Source: Ceratodon purpureus (Eukaryota; Streptophyta; Bryopsida; Pseudoditrichales; Ditrichaceae). From it: 64,000 bases of DNA. The stretch covers positions 106,117,281 to 106,181,280 of the forward strand of contig CM026426.1 of NCBI GenBank assembly GCA_014871385.1. The letters run 5' to 3'. The notes beneath the pieces are model-generated. The model made no database searches and was not told the DNA's origin. It saw only the letters and a list, made by a program, of their open reading frames with translations. A program made the translations under genes and the position numbers. Below, in pieces: positions 23,327 to 34,353 of the stretch (position 1 is its first letter; each line of letters opens with the position of its first letter).

Positions 23327-23429
23327 TTGACATTACAATTAAGTGATATATTTACAAAATAAATAAAGTCTTTTTTCAACCCTGAATTTGCAAGTTCTTT
23401 TTGGTATATCTCTGATTTTTATCGGTGTT

Positions 23430-23908
23430 CTAGTTTGTGGTGGCGCCCGTTTTCGGGAACGCGCGAGCCCGTCCTAGAGCAGTGCTTGCACCCGTCCATC
23501 CAGAGATCGCCCCCGACGGCTGCGGTTGCACCCATACAATTTTGATCGCGTCCGATCCATAACCGCGCGGGCGCAATGCTTTCCGCGCACGCGCCCCTCC
23601 CGTACCCGGACGACGCCCGCTACCCGCTCGCGCCCGTCATATACCCGCCATAGGAACCGCTCGCGCCTATTGATATCCGCATAGGCGCGGAGGTATACAC
23701 AACCGAAACCCTGCCTACAGTGCCCGCGCGCGCGTGTAGGGTCTCTACGCGCGCCCGTAGGAGAATGCTCGCGCCCGTTCCCTGGCGCCCGTGACTATAA
23801 AAGGGCGATCCGCCCCCTCCCCCCCCCCCCCCCAAAATTTTGCACTCCCCCCCCCCCCCCCCCCCTTGAGCACCTTGCCTTCAACAGCCTCCAGATAGCT
23901 GATTGCTT
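23430..23908 (+). promoter_or_regulatory. GC-rich TATA promoter of gene 1, copy B, with poly-C tracts
   Basis: Island of CGCCCGT/CGCGCCCG words, TATAAAA at 23796-23802, then two poly-C runs (~23818-23834 and ~23846-23870), then the shared motif at 23874-23908 and a good splice donor (CAGGTGGGTCC). A 5'-UTR intron probably runs to just before ATG 24105. Confidence 0.65.
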
Positions 23909-24104
23909 GGTACTCAGGTGGGTCCCAGCACTTTGACACCTGTCCGCGCTTTTATTCTTCAAAACTCTATGGTGGTTGTGTGGTATGTTTGAGTATATTG
24001 TAAATGTTTATAATTTGTAAATGTGATTGAGGTTTTGGGATAATCGTAGGCTTTTAATTTTGCACTTTTTGAAGATTTCGAAGAAGGATCTACCTCGAGC
24101 AGAG

Positions 24105-25810
24105 ATGGAACAACAACGACCGAATCCGCCCACGGAGGCAGAACAGAGGAAACGGCAAAAGGATGAAGGACGTAAAAGGCATGGAAACAAGCAATGTAAG
24201 AGAGTTCACGTCCTCACAAATCCTGCAAAGCTGGCATTCCGAGGGTGGGAAGCCGCACCGCAACCGTGGACTCTAGCTACGTGTGAGGAATTCATTGAAT
24301 GGTGCCACATAGGGAAGTTTTTCCCGTTCCAATGCCATAATCGCAATCAAGCCACAAACAAGGCGAACATGAAATGGTGCAAGAACCGTCAGTTTGGGAC
24401 CCGGTGTTTGGAGGTGTACCAGGTTATATACGGGAAGAGGATCAACCAGAGAAATGAGATTCCACTCTTTATTTGTATAATAGTATATGCCGAGGTAATG
24501 CTTCATAGGCAGGTGGATTGGAGGACCATACGGTTGACTCCTTGCATCCAGCGGCGTCCACAAGAGATGGCTATACGCACAAGGGTTCTAACATTTCCAG
24601 GTGTGGATTGGCCATAGTAGGATGATCCTGAGGAGAGAGTTGCACATGGGCCACTTTAGTGGAGTGATTCAAAACCGGATAATGATTCTGATGGTACGGT
24701 AGACCGTCCCCCTCAGTCGCAAACAAAAGCAGCGGCTATTGCTAGAATCACACGGATAAAAAAGAAGGATCCTGAGCCGGCTGCCTGTTTGTCGACGAGG
24801 AATCGTGCTTTGCCAGCAAATCCTACTGGGGTGGGTATTGCTGGTCAGGCTCCTCTAGCAATCGTTGGGGGCCCAAGCAATGTTGATGTAGCTCCTCCTA
24901 TATTAATTCTACAAATTGCGGGCCCAAGCAATGTTGATGTAGCTCCTCCTGTATTGAATCCACACATTGCGGGCCCGAGCAATGTAATGGAAGATGATGA
25001 TGCTAGGTTTGCAATTGAGTTGGAGGCTACATTAACCGGGGATGATGCCAAAGGCCAGCAAGGCGACACATTGTGTAACGAGGTGGAAGAAAAAAAATGC
25101 GATAATTTGTGAGATGGAGAAGACAAAACAGAACTTGTATGACGAAGCTGATAGGATGAATGAAATTATCCGGAAGCGGAATGAAGAGATTGAGCAACAT
25201 AAAGCTGCGAGGAATCCGATTAACATATCCAAGGTGACCCAGGCTCCAATCCCTGGCAGCCTTGGAATGAACGAGGACGACATGAATGCCATCATTGAAT
25301 TGGCCACGCACGGTGTCTTGGAAGATACCCCGGTCTGAGTTCCCGTAAGCCAATGATCCCATTCGCATCATCGAGTCAAGTGATGCACCCCCCCAGCAGC
25401 AAGTCATGTTTGTGGATTCTCAAAAGACGGAGGACTCTTTGGGATTTCAAGAGTCAGCAATACCCACTGTCTCCGAATTGCAAGCTACCAACGGAATGCT
25501 CAAAACGTATCTGATCTAGATGAGCAAACAACACTACCAATGGAAGATTGGATGCATTCTGAACGTTGACCGTCACAGAGAGATGTACAGTGAGTTCAAA
25601 AAGATTGACCATGACTACCTCAAGATTAACTCCAAGAGGGATATTGGACTTACTTCGTGGGCACATGAGGATGAAATGTTCCTTGACGACTTACCGATGA
25701 TTGGTAAGGAAATAGATTGGACGCAGTTGGGGTGGGAGTACAAGACCGCAACATCCAATGAGAAATTCCTTGGGAATGCACAGCCAATATTGCTCTGGCC
25801 TAATCCATAG
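24105..25810 (+). pseudogene. cassette gene 1, copy B, 5' part
   Basis: Starts MEQQRPNPPTEAEQRK and follows copy A to WPNP at 25810. Stops in the original frame are at 24615, 24618 and about 24660; a frameshift sits in an A-run near 25090, and a further frame change precedes the KIDHDYLK block (ORF 25520-25810). The linker carries a duplicated GPSNVDVAPP motif not present twice in A. The gene is then split by the element at 25814-29882 and resumes at 29883. 405 bp of it (24041-24445) are identical to copy C. Confidence 0.7.
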
Positions 25811-25983
25811 AAGCAAGGCTGTCACGGACGTCCGAAACGCTCGGCACATGGGGACGTCCGCGGACGTCCGCCAGCGCCACAGGACGTCCTGTGACTTAGA
25901 AAAAAAAAATTACCCGCACAGGTTTCACCTCGAGGTGAAACCACACATTGAACGTGGCGGGAGGGGTTGCGGGAGCAGAAAGC

Positions 25984-26360
25984 GGCCGTCGCCGCGGAGG
26001 AGGGGCCGTCGCCGCCGTGGGGAGGCCGTCCTCGGCGACGGCCCCTTGCCGTCGCCGCGGAGAGGCGCCGTCGCCGCGGTGGGGGGGTCGTCCCCAACGA
26101 CGGCCCCTTGCCGTCGCCGCGGAGGGTGGGCCGTCGCCGCGGTGGGGGGGCCGTCCCCGGCGACGGCCCCTTGCCGTCGCCGCGGAGAGGGGCCGTCGCC
26201 GCGGTGGGGGGGCCGTCCCCGGCGACGGCCCCTTGCCGTCGCCGCGGAGGGGGGGCCGTCGCCGCGGTGGGGGGGCCGTCCCCGGCGACGGCCCCTTGCC
26301 GTCGCCGCGGAGAGGGGCCCTCGCCGCGGTGGGAGGGCCGTCCCCGGCGACGGCCGCGAA
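25984..26360. repeat. ~63-bp GC-rich minisatellite (about 6 copies)
   Basis: Unit built from GGCCGTCGCCGCGG, GGGGGCCGTCCCCGGCGACGG and CCCCTTGCCGTCGCCGCGG. Because the unit length is near a multiple of three and nearly stop-free, all frames on both strands appear open; these are not genes. Confidence 0.8.
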
Positions 26361-26389
26361 GACGGCTGCAAATTTTTTTAAAAAAAATC

Positions 26390-29190
26390 CCGAATCTTGA
26401 AATCTTCATAACTTCTTCAAAACGTATCCAAATTGGGCTTATGAGGTGTTTTTTGGCATCTACATTTCCTGTAGAGGCCAAAAAACATCTCATAAGTCCA
26501 ATGTGGACAAGTTTTGAAGAAGTTACGGGAATGTTGAGATTTCGGGGAGTTGAGGGGTCGGCCGTCGGCGGAGATGGGGGGGGGCCGACCCCGCTGACGG
26601 CCGTGGAGACGGCCGGCCGTCTCCACGGTGACGGCCGCGGAGACGGCCCCCCGTCCGCTTGGAGGCGGGGTCTCGCATGGCCTTCTTTCTGCTCTTGCGT
26701 TTTCTCTAGGGACGGCCTCCCCTCCCCTCTTCCCCTCGTCCAACCTTTGACAGAAGAATTCTATTTCTAGATACTCTAAAAACAAAATCAATACCGAATT
26801 AGAAATTTTAGACATATCCCTGAAATCATGGAAAATGTCCAAAAGATTTTGTAATCGGGATTGTGAGATACGCCTTGATGTTGGGGTATACTTTAGAAGG
26901 AGGTATTTATGCTGTTCAATTGTTGGTGCTCTACTTTGGTTTGCAAACATAATCTCAATGTCTAGAAGGAAGATTACCTTTGTTTTGGAAATGAAATTAT
27001 GGCCCATGGGCCTATAGAAGAAGGAGGTATACAATGGGTGGTACAACTTAAAAGGTAATGAGAAGCTAATAAAAAATAAATTTTTTTTATATGTAGACAT
27101 TATTTCGTTAGGTAATAAAATTAAAGGAGAACTCGACATGGATTTCTCTTACATTAATATGACAAGTTTGTATGTTTTTGGCTTTAATTTTATAAGGCAA
27201 GACAAATCCTTTTTTCCATGAAAATGCTCTTTTCCTAATTAATTGCTTTCTTGGGTATTTAAAATTATGCCCACTGTAGTTTGTATATCTTAGTGTTATT
27301 GAAGTTATTTCTTATGTTTTTAAATACCATTTTATTCTATATAATTATAATTAACTATTTTCCAATTATTGTCTCGTGCTTTATCTAATCCTTTAAACTT
27401 TAAGAAAAAAGTCCTTTCTAAGTTGGATATTTTTATTTAGTTTCTTCTTTTGCCATAATGTTATCACCATGACATGGTTTATTCTATTCACTTCATACTC
27501 CTCATTTCTTCTTGTATGTCATTTCCACTCTTGCAATTATTATTATTATTTTTGATTTGATCTTATATTCTAATTATCTTTTTGATTTATTATTACCTCT
27601 CATGTACTTTTTTTTTTTTTTTTTTCCCCTTGATATCTATCTTCTCTATACACATCTATTTCCTTCAAACCTTTTCCCATTGTAGTTTGTCTGTCTCGCG
27701 GTTATTTGTTATGTTTCATTTACTGTCATATTGTATTTTATTTCAATTGTCTTTTTTTTATTATTGTCTTGTACATAATATAATCCCCTAATCTTTTATT
27801 TATCTTTCCTTTCTTCCGATAGGCAAAAGTAAAAAGATAGAATGGGAGACAGATTAGAGGAATATTAAATAAATAAATAGATGATGGGAGAGGAATGGAA
27901 GGATAGGAAAACGAGAAGATAAAATGGAAGAATAATGTTAAGATAAAAAACTAAAGAGACAATAGAATGGAAAAATAGTGTAATAATAAAAAGTTAAGAG
28001 TATAGAATGGAATAATAATTTAATCATAAAATAACAAGAAGATAGAATGGAAGGCAAATGGAAAAAGTATAAAAATAAAAGGTAGAATCGGAGACTAAGG
28101 AAAGAATACAAAATAATTAAATACTTAAATAAATAAATAAACAAATATAAATTTTTGGCTATGAAGTATGTGTTTGTATTTCCACATTTAGATGAATCCA
28201 CATATTATGTCTTTCATTCATAAAAATAATGATTATGAATCACCTTTAAGATGGAAAAAAATCATAAGTCTCAGAATAAAAAATTGACGAGATTTGTTAA
28301 ACTTTAAGCCATATAAACTCGGTGTTTGTCTAAAAGGAATGGAAGGCAAACAATGTGGCATTCACTTGCCCAAGTACTCAAATGTAATACTAGCATATCT
28401 TTCATTTCAAAAGCAAGAAACAGTTCTCTTAATGTCAACTCCCAAACCTTCAAAATTCACTCACCTTTTAAAATTAAACATCCACCCTTGTCAGATTGCT
28501 TGGTTTTTTAATTAATTAATCAATTTATTTATTATTAGAACTAAAATTTATTGAATTTAAATTTCTATCCTCTATCACTTATAATGAATTTTTTGTCCAC
28601 CATCTTCGACTTCTAATTCAACTTTACAATCCTCAATTCTATTTAATGTGTCCTCCAACCTCCTTCACACAATTTCAACCTCTATCTAATTTGATTTGAA
28701 ATCTAATTTCTAAGTAATACGTCCTCTACATCATACCTTCCAAATCCTCTCATTCAAATTCAATTCTAAATTTCAAGTTTATCCTTTATTTAATTCCAAT
28801 GTTCCATTTATGGAAAAGGGATTTGTCTTGCCAAAAAAGAGATTCTGTCAAAGGTTGGACGAGGGGAGGAGGGGAGGGGAGGCCGTCTCTAGAGAAAACG
28901 CAAGAGAAGAAGGAAGGCCATGTGAGACCCCGCCTCCAAGCGGATGGGGGGCCGTCTCCGCGGCCGTCAGCGGGGTCGGCCCCCCCCCCCCCCCCCCCCG
29001 TCTCCGCCGACGGCCGACCCCTCAACTCCCCGAAATCTCCAAATTCCCGTAACTTCTTCAAAACTTGTCCAAGTTGGACTTATGAGATGTTTTTTGGCAT
29101 CTACAGGAAATGTAGATGCCAAAAAACACCTCATAAGCCCAATTTGGATACGTTTTGAAGAAGTTATGAAGATTTTATGATTCGGGATTT
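26390..29190. repeat. long internal inverted repeat of the hAT-like element
   Basis: About 370 bp at 26390-26770 reappears in inverse orientation at about 28840-29190. Matching landmarks include AACTTCTTCAAAAC, GGTGTTTTTTGGCATCTACA, CGGCCGTCTCCACGG-like GC blocks, and CTGTCAAAGGTTGGACGA. Each arm also contains a smaller inverted repeat around TTTTTTGGC. The loop is AT-rich low-complexity DNA. Confidence 0.7.
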
Positions 29191-29882
29191 TTTTTTTTTA
29201 ATTTGCGGCCGTCCCCGCGGCCGTCGCCGGGTTTGGCCGCGTCTCCACGCGGTCGGCCACGTGGACGGCCGCGTCTCTACGCGGTCGCCAACGCGGACGG
29301 CCGCGGGATCGGACGGCCCTCCGCGGCCAACCATGCCGGCCGCGGGCCATCTGATTCCGCGGCTGTCGCCGTGGCCGAACGCGGGGACGGCCACGGGGAC
29401 GGCCGCGGAATCCGACGGCCCGCGGTCAGCCGCAGCGATCAGGCGGTCCCTGATGGCCCGCGCCGTGGTCGATCCGGGATGTCGGATCCCGCGGCCGTGA
29501 CCGTGGCCGTCGCCGCGGTCGGCCACGGTGACGGCAGCGGGATCTGACGGCCTAGGAGGGCCGCCCACATCCGACGGCCCACGATGTGCCTACACGGCCG
29601 CATCTTGGCCGTCGGATCGAGGTGCGGCCGTCCCCAGCGACCCCGCGGCCGTCTCAGCGGCCGTCCTCGCGGCCGTCCCCGCGAACGGACGGCCGAGATA
29701 GGGCGTGGTGGCGGGACCGGCCGATCGGACGGTTGGGGGATGTTTTTACCCCCTCGGGATCGCAAAATTATTACCGCGACGTAATTCTCGAGCGTCGGGG
29801 ACGCCACGTCCGGGACGGGGGACGTCCGGGTCGGACGTCCGGACGTCCGGAGCCGGGTCGGACGTCTATTTGAACAACCCTG

Positions 29883-30485
29883 CATAGAAGTATGTGTTGG
29901 ATGGAACCAAGTGTCCCATTTGTACCAATCCATTTGGGCTAGAGGGGGGCTGATCATTGGGATCCTGTCAATGCATGTATCATCCACTGTGCTTGATTTC
30001 CCATGCCATGATACGTCGGGTGGTGTGCAGTATGTAAGTCCCCCTTACACAGGCGTTTTTATGAGCAGTTCGGCTTGGAGACCTACATGCCACCGCATTG
30101 GGAGAAAAATGAGGAAAATACTCCTGAATATCCGGACAAGTGGGGTAACGACTTGATTTGGAATTGGGTTATGGGAAAGCACGCAACCTACAAGAGCGAA
30201 ATGAGCACGCAATGGAGATGGGACACAAATTCTAGTGAGATTGTAAGGATTTGCCAGAATGTCACACGAGGTAGGACCCAAGAAGAAGTGGAGGGAAGAA
30301 AGATTTTCTTTAACCAAACGCTAGGTGGGTACTTGGATGAAGAGAACAAGAAATTCCAATTTGGACCTCATCCTCGAGGGTTTCAGTGGAATTCCAAAGA
30401 AAAGAAGGCCGTTAATCAGCGCTGGAGAGGCGGATGCTTGTTGCTACGCCGAATATGCCAAACTACTACATTGGCACATATGTAG
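29883..30485 (+). pseudogene. cassette gene 1, copy B, 3' part
   Basis: Resumes the gene after the insertion. The METYMPPHWEKNEENTPEYP block (30075) matches copy A (15081), and NSKEKK matches A near 14770. A stretch VTRGRTQEEVEGRKIFFNQ is preserved in frame here but frame-broken in A. It diverges from A after about 30420. Confidence 0.65.
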
Positions 30486-30489
30486 ACAG

Positions 30490-31490
30490 GAGTTTACATC
30501 CGGCCGGGTGGATTGTTCTGGTTCCAAATAGGTTCCTATTTGATGCATCATTTCATACAAGAGACATGCCGTCTTAGACCACTAGAGCAGAATAGTGTCC
30601 AAAGTGACGTTAAACGCGGTTTTTAATGCGGATTAACGTAGTTTAACGTGGACATTTTTTTTGACGCAAAAATGGCAAAAAGGTCACGGACGTCACTTTG
30701 GTTTAACGTGCTGCGTTAAAACATGTTAAATCAGTTAACACGTTTTAATGTTTGCGTCAAAAGTGACGCTAACACAAATTATGGAAGTTACTTGGGTGAG
30801 TAACTTTGAGAGTAAGTTCTTTGCCACGTGAGCAGTTCCCTCCTTTTTGCATTCCATGTTGCATGTGACATGGACATTTCGCAATGTTATTCAATTCCAG
30901 GTCAGATATGACGTGGGCAAGCCTCCGTTGTCCTCATGGATGAAAAATTTGCTGATGTGGCATGGAAATCTGACATGTCATTTAGGTTTCCAATGGCCAA
31001 GATTGTGACACGTGGAGTGATCGTGGATTGAGGATATATTTTCACATCAAATTTGGGATTTGTGTTATTTTGTGTTTATATAAACGCAGTGTTACGTGTT
31101 TTGGAAGTGCGTCCCGGATGTTAACTTTGATGTTGTTTGACGCTAATAAACACATGTGTCACTTATTTTAACGCGTTAACGGAAATTTCTTTAGACGTAG
31201 GATGACATAACGTAAGGGGCTGCTCATGCTGGATCCTTCTTAATCTACACAACCCACATCACTGTGCTCACGGTGAGTTCATAGCAACACATCATCCAAG
31301 GCACAAGAGAGGAATAGAGACAAGAAGAAGATGAAGAACAAGAATAAAGTTAGGAGAACAAGAATAAAGTTAGACCGTCTGTTAGTCTGTTAGTCCATTA
31401 GTCCGTCATGATGACAAAACACACCCAAATGTCCGTCCAGTAAGGGCGTTGACCGGTTGACTCTTAGTAAGGATAAAACGTATTTACCTA
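30490..31490. other. no gene; possible MITE with GTTAAACGCG-type repeats
   Basis: Between about 30590 and 31210, words such as GTTTAACGTG, GTTAAACGCG and AACGCGTTAACG recur in both orientations, with imperfectly inverted ends. This suggests a small inverted-repeat element, but a terminal repeat and target duplication cannot be fixed. After 31340 there are short direct repeats (AACAAGAATAAAGTTAG; GTTAGTCTGTTAGTCC). Confidence 0.35.
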
Positions 31491-31494
31491 GCGC

Positions 31495-31800
31495 TGACTT
31501 AGTGCGGGCGCAGGCGCCCTCACGGGCGCGTGCATGTGGGCGCGAGCGCTGTTACATGCGCGAGCATCTGGGCGAGATTGCAATCACGGGTGCGTGTAAG
31601 AGAACGCTCGCGCATGGGAGCGTGCGCTTTTTGGGGTGCGCACGAGCAGGCACAGTCGGACGCCAGCGTTGCGGCGGGCGCAATCCCGTAGACGGGCGCG
31701 ATCATGTGGGCACGAGCATGGATTGGGCGCGATCATTGCCTCGAGCGCGCACAGTGTTGGGCGCGTGCAATCGGGCGCGAGCGCTACAGTGTAGAATTGA
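31495..31800. other. GC-rich 'cgggcgcgagc' island downstream of the kinase ORF
   Basis: CpG-dense words (GGGCGCGAGC, GGGCGCGTGC, GGGCGCGATCA) like those of the cassette promoters. No TATA box followed by an ORF is seen on either side, so a promoter role is only suggested by similarity. Confidence 0.45.
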
Positions 31801-31975
31801 AAGAGCGACATTGGACAACATCACAAGAGAGGAGAGAAGTTTTTGGAGAGGGCAGGTGTGGAGTGTTATGCTTATTGAAAAGTATTGCAAAATTGTGGCA
31901 ATAAACCACTTACAAAGAATGTTCCATCATATAACAAAGAGGGAATATCACATTTGTGTCACCACTTGCGTAATT

Positions 31976-33547
31976 CTAAATCTCGTTTCGATAACAACAC
32001 TCTGGAATCTGGAAATTGTAGGGAGGAGTTGTCAAGACCGTGACGGCCTCGAGCAAGGTGGAGCAGGACTTGGGATCGGGATTTGCGAGCTTCTTCAATA
32101 CCACTGCAAATCTAGACTTTCCCACTTTGTCCTTGAAAAGATCCGGGTCTTCCTCGTTATTCCAAATCTTATTTGCTACTAGTCCAACGGAGTACACGTC
32201 AGCAGCCTGCGTATATAAATATCTCCTCCTTTGGATTTCCAGTGAGGTCTCCAAATTTGGCTTACCATAAGTGTACCACAGCTCTGGAGCTACAAACCAA
32301 TCACGTTGGGCATGGACAGTCTTAAGCGCCTCATCACTTTGGTAACCATAATTTGAAGGAGTTGTCTCACAAGTGCGACTTGCAAGGCCCCAATCGCATA
32401 CCCCAATGTAAACTTGGTTCACTTTATCCTCTGGGAAGTGAAGCAAGACATTTCCCGGGGAGATGTCATTATGCTGCAAATACCCCTTATGGACCTGGTC
32501 CATAATACAGATTATTGTCCAAGCTAGCTTGGCCCTATGGGTGCGGAAGGCATGAACAAGTTGAAGTGTTTCCATAGGGTGACCTTTAAGCTTCTTGATA
32601 TTACGGTTCTCAATACCCTCCGAGACTTTAGTATTCTCCTTGTGCAGAAATTTTTGAATACAATCCCCGTTCGACCAAACTGTGTATGCTTCCATGGTCC
32701 AGTCATTGACTGCAAAAAACTTAATAATGCCGGGATGTTTAATCCTGCAAACCATGGCTTCATTCGCAGTCTCATATCGCTTCTTCGTGTTGCCCTCTAC
32801 CTAGGACATCTTCCCTACAAAATCACAAGTCTCAGGTATGGTTGGCATCCCAACAATACGTAATTTTTGTACTTTACGGAATCCGCCTTTAGTAGAGCTA
32901 GACAGCAAAACCACCTTAAACCCTCTTGGAACTGAGAGCACTGCTCCCCACAAGTATTTCTCCATTGCGTTCTTCAATCCGGCTTGATGCCATCGCCTAA
33001 TTCTTGTCCTATTACCCAAGAATTTGTTACACGCGTTCTGGACATTTCCCAGCTTCTCCAACTCCTCTTTCTGTTGCTTCGAGTAGCCCTCCTTGGGCTT
33101 CTTGTTGACACACTCAAGCATATGCACAATGTTCGTAGTGTTTGTTGTTATTTTTTGGTCCATCCACTTGCTGTAATGGAAGTAGCTAGCATTACAATTA
33201 TTATATCTCTCGGAATTATTTAGTTTCTTGACCAAATGGTATTCCAGGTCATTTTTTAATTTTGTAATTCCCGACTCTCCGCTGCCAATATATTCTCGTG
33301 TAAACATCTCGCAGGTACAAACTCAGTACCACTCCAACGCCTCCTCTCTAATGAAGTTCAGGTACGCAATAGGTGGGTAGTCAACGTCCCGTTAACTCGC
33401 TAGCTTCTGGCTCTTCGTCCCCGAGGATCTGGATGATGGGTTTGAGTCTGTCTGAGATGGTGTTGTGGAAGTTGCTACCACCGCCTCTTCTGGGGCATCA
33501 AGGTCTACATAAGCAGGACGTTTCCCTGAGCCACGGGAGAATGACAT
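31976..33547 (-). pseudogene. protein-kinase-like ORF (FunK1-like motifs) with three in-frame stops
   Basis: One minus-strand frame of 524 codons, ATG 33547 to the stop at 31976, interrupted by TAA 33392, TGA 33323 and TAG 32801 but with no frameshift. The N-terminal ~240 residues are unassigned. The kinase fold follows: a Gly-loop-like STKGGFRKV, a possible beta-3 lysine in FVGKM, KHPGIIKFFAV, catalytic loop HNDISPGNVLL (about residues 359-369; Asp and Asn kept, HRD Arg and the usual Lys replaced), DWG in place of DFG (385-387), APELWYTYGK and ADVYSVGLV. The H-x-D-I-S-x-G-N form resembles the FunK1 kinase group. Promoter-like DNA lies upstream. Catalytic activity is doubtful given DWG and the stops. 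Confidence 0.6.
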
Positions 33548-33699
33548 AATTACTAGCTTAATTGTACACAAAAAAAATCAAGAAATCCCCCCCGCCCGAT
33601 CTGATTGCTCCCATTTCCTGCAGTTCCAAGCAGAGCACGTGGAGTCACGAGCTAGGACAAGGAGCCACCTAGAAGAGGAGGCTTTGCAAAGTATTAAAT

Positions 33700-33900
33700 A
33701 AGAGTTAAGGGGAGCCTTTTATGCTCCCCAGCTGATGCTCGCGCCTGTAACCGCGTACACGCGCCCGTACAGGGTCTGCACACGCGCATAAGCACGGACT
33801 CAACACGCACCCGTCAGCCGTCTTTGCACGCGCCCGATAGGACTTCGCGCGCATGTCCCTGCCCGTACGCGCCTGTCCCCGTGCACGCGTCCGGATATGC
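33700..33900 (-). promoter_or_regulatory. GC-rich TATA promoter of the kinase-like ORF
   Basis: Minus strand: a GC-rich island (about 33730-33900, CGCGCCCG words), then CATAAAAGG at about 33714-33723, ~170 bp upstream of ATG 33547. The architecture is like the cassette promoters, but the downstream TTGCCTTCAACAGCC motif is absent. Confidence 0.5.
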
Positions 33901-33904
33901 ATCA

Positions 33905-34353
33905 TTTTAAGCCTTTTTGACTAGTACAAACTCGTATGATCGTATTATGCACACAATACAAAAACTTTTCAATGGTAAATGGAATTATATTAATCGCATT
34001 TCCGCACATAGATTAATACGGAGCACAACCATACAATTCTTTTGAGGTAGAGATACTAAACTTGGTTGTGTCTAAGTAAAAGTATAGGTCTACGTAATTA
34101 GAACGTACCAAAAAAAAAATACAGTCCTAAATACTAACGTATTATTATTTTTTTGGTTTTTCCTGATACATTTTACAATTAGGTTTACTACTATATCAAG
34201 CGCCAAAAAAGTGGCCATGGTCTATTCTTCCGATGTGGTGCGAGCCCCTTTCTTGCGGGGAGGTTGTTTTTTTTGAGCCATAGGAGGGTCCAATTCTTGT
34301 CGGATTATTACATCCATGTCTGATGGCGCTTAATCGCAATCCGGGTCTTCCTC
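33905..34353. other. AT-rich spacer with possible tail of the neighbouring ORF
   Basis: No separate gene. At about 34226-34353 the minus-strand frame of the hAT-like ORF may continue (Lys/Pro-rich), but stops intervene. Confidence 0.3.

Larger units (their letters stand above)
25814..29882. mobile_element. non-autonomous hAT-like transposon inside gene 1 copy B
   Basis: Flanked by a perfect 8-bp target duplication CATAGAAG (25806-25813 and 29883-29890). Uninterrupted copy A reads straight through the site (CCACAGAAGTACGTG on its coding strand). Short terminal inverted repeat: CAAGGCTGTC at the left, CAGGGTTGTT (reverse complement) at the right, 7 of 10 identical. The right end shares CAGGGTTGT ... 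AATAGACG with the 91-bp termini at 22326 and 53282. GGACGTCC words cluster near both ends (25837-25890; 29815-29865), typical of subterminal transposase-binding repeats. There is no transposase inside; the centre (26770-28800) is AT-rich. Confidence 0.8.

Noticed and set aside
25822..26770. Long ORFs of 148-267 aa on both strands and in several frames, Arg/Pro/Gly-rich
   Set aside because: They are open only because the 63-bp GC-rich minisatellite lacks stop codons; all frames give low-complexity translations and the region is inside a transposon end.
31380..31425. Degenerate right terminus of cassette copy B (GTCCGTCATGATGACAAAAC)
   Set aside because: Only about 15 bases resemble the terminus, the rest of the 91 bp does not align, and no matching target duplication to 22318-22325 is present.
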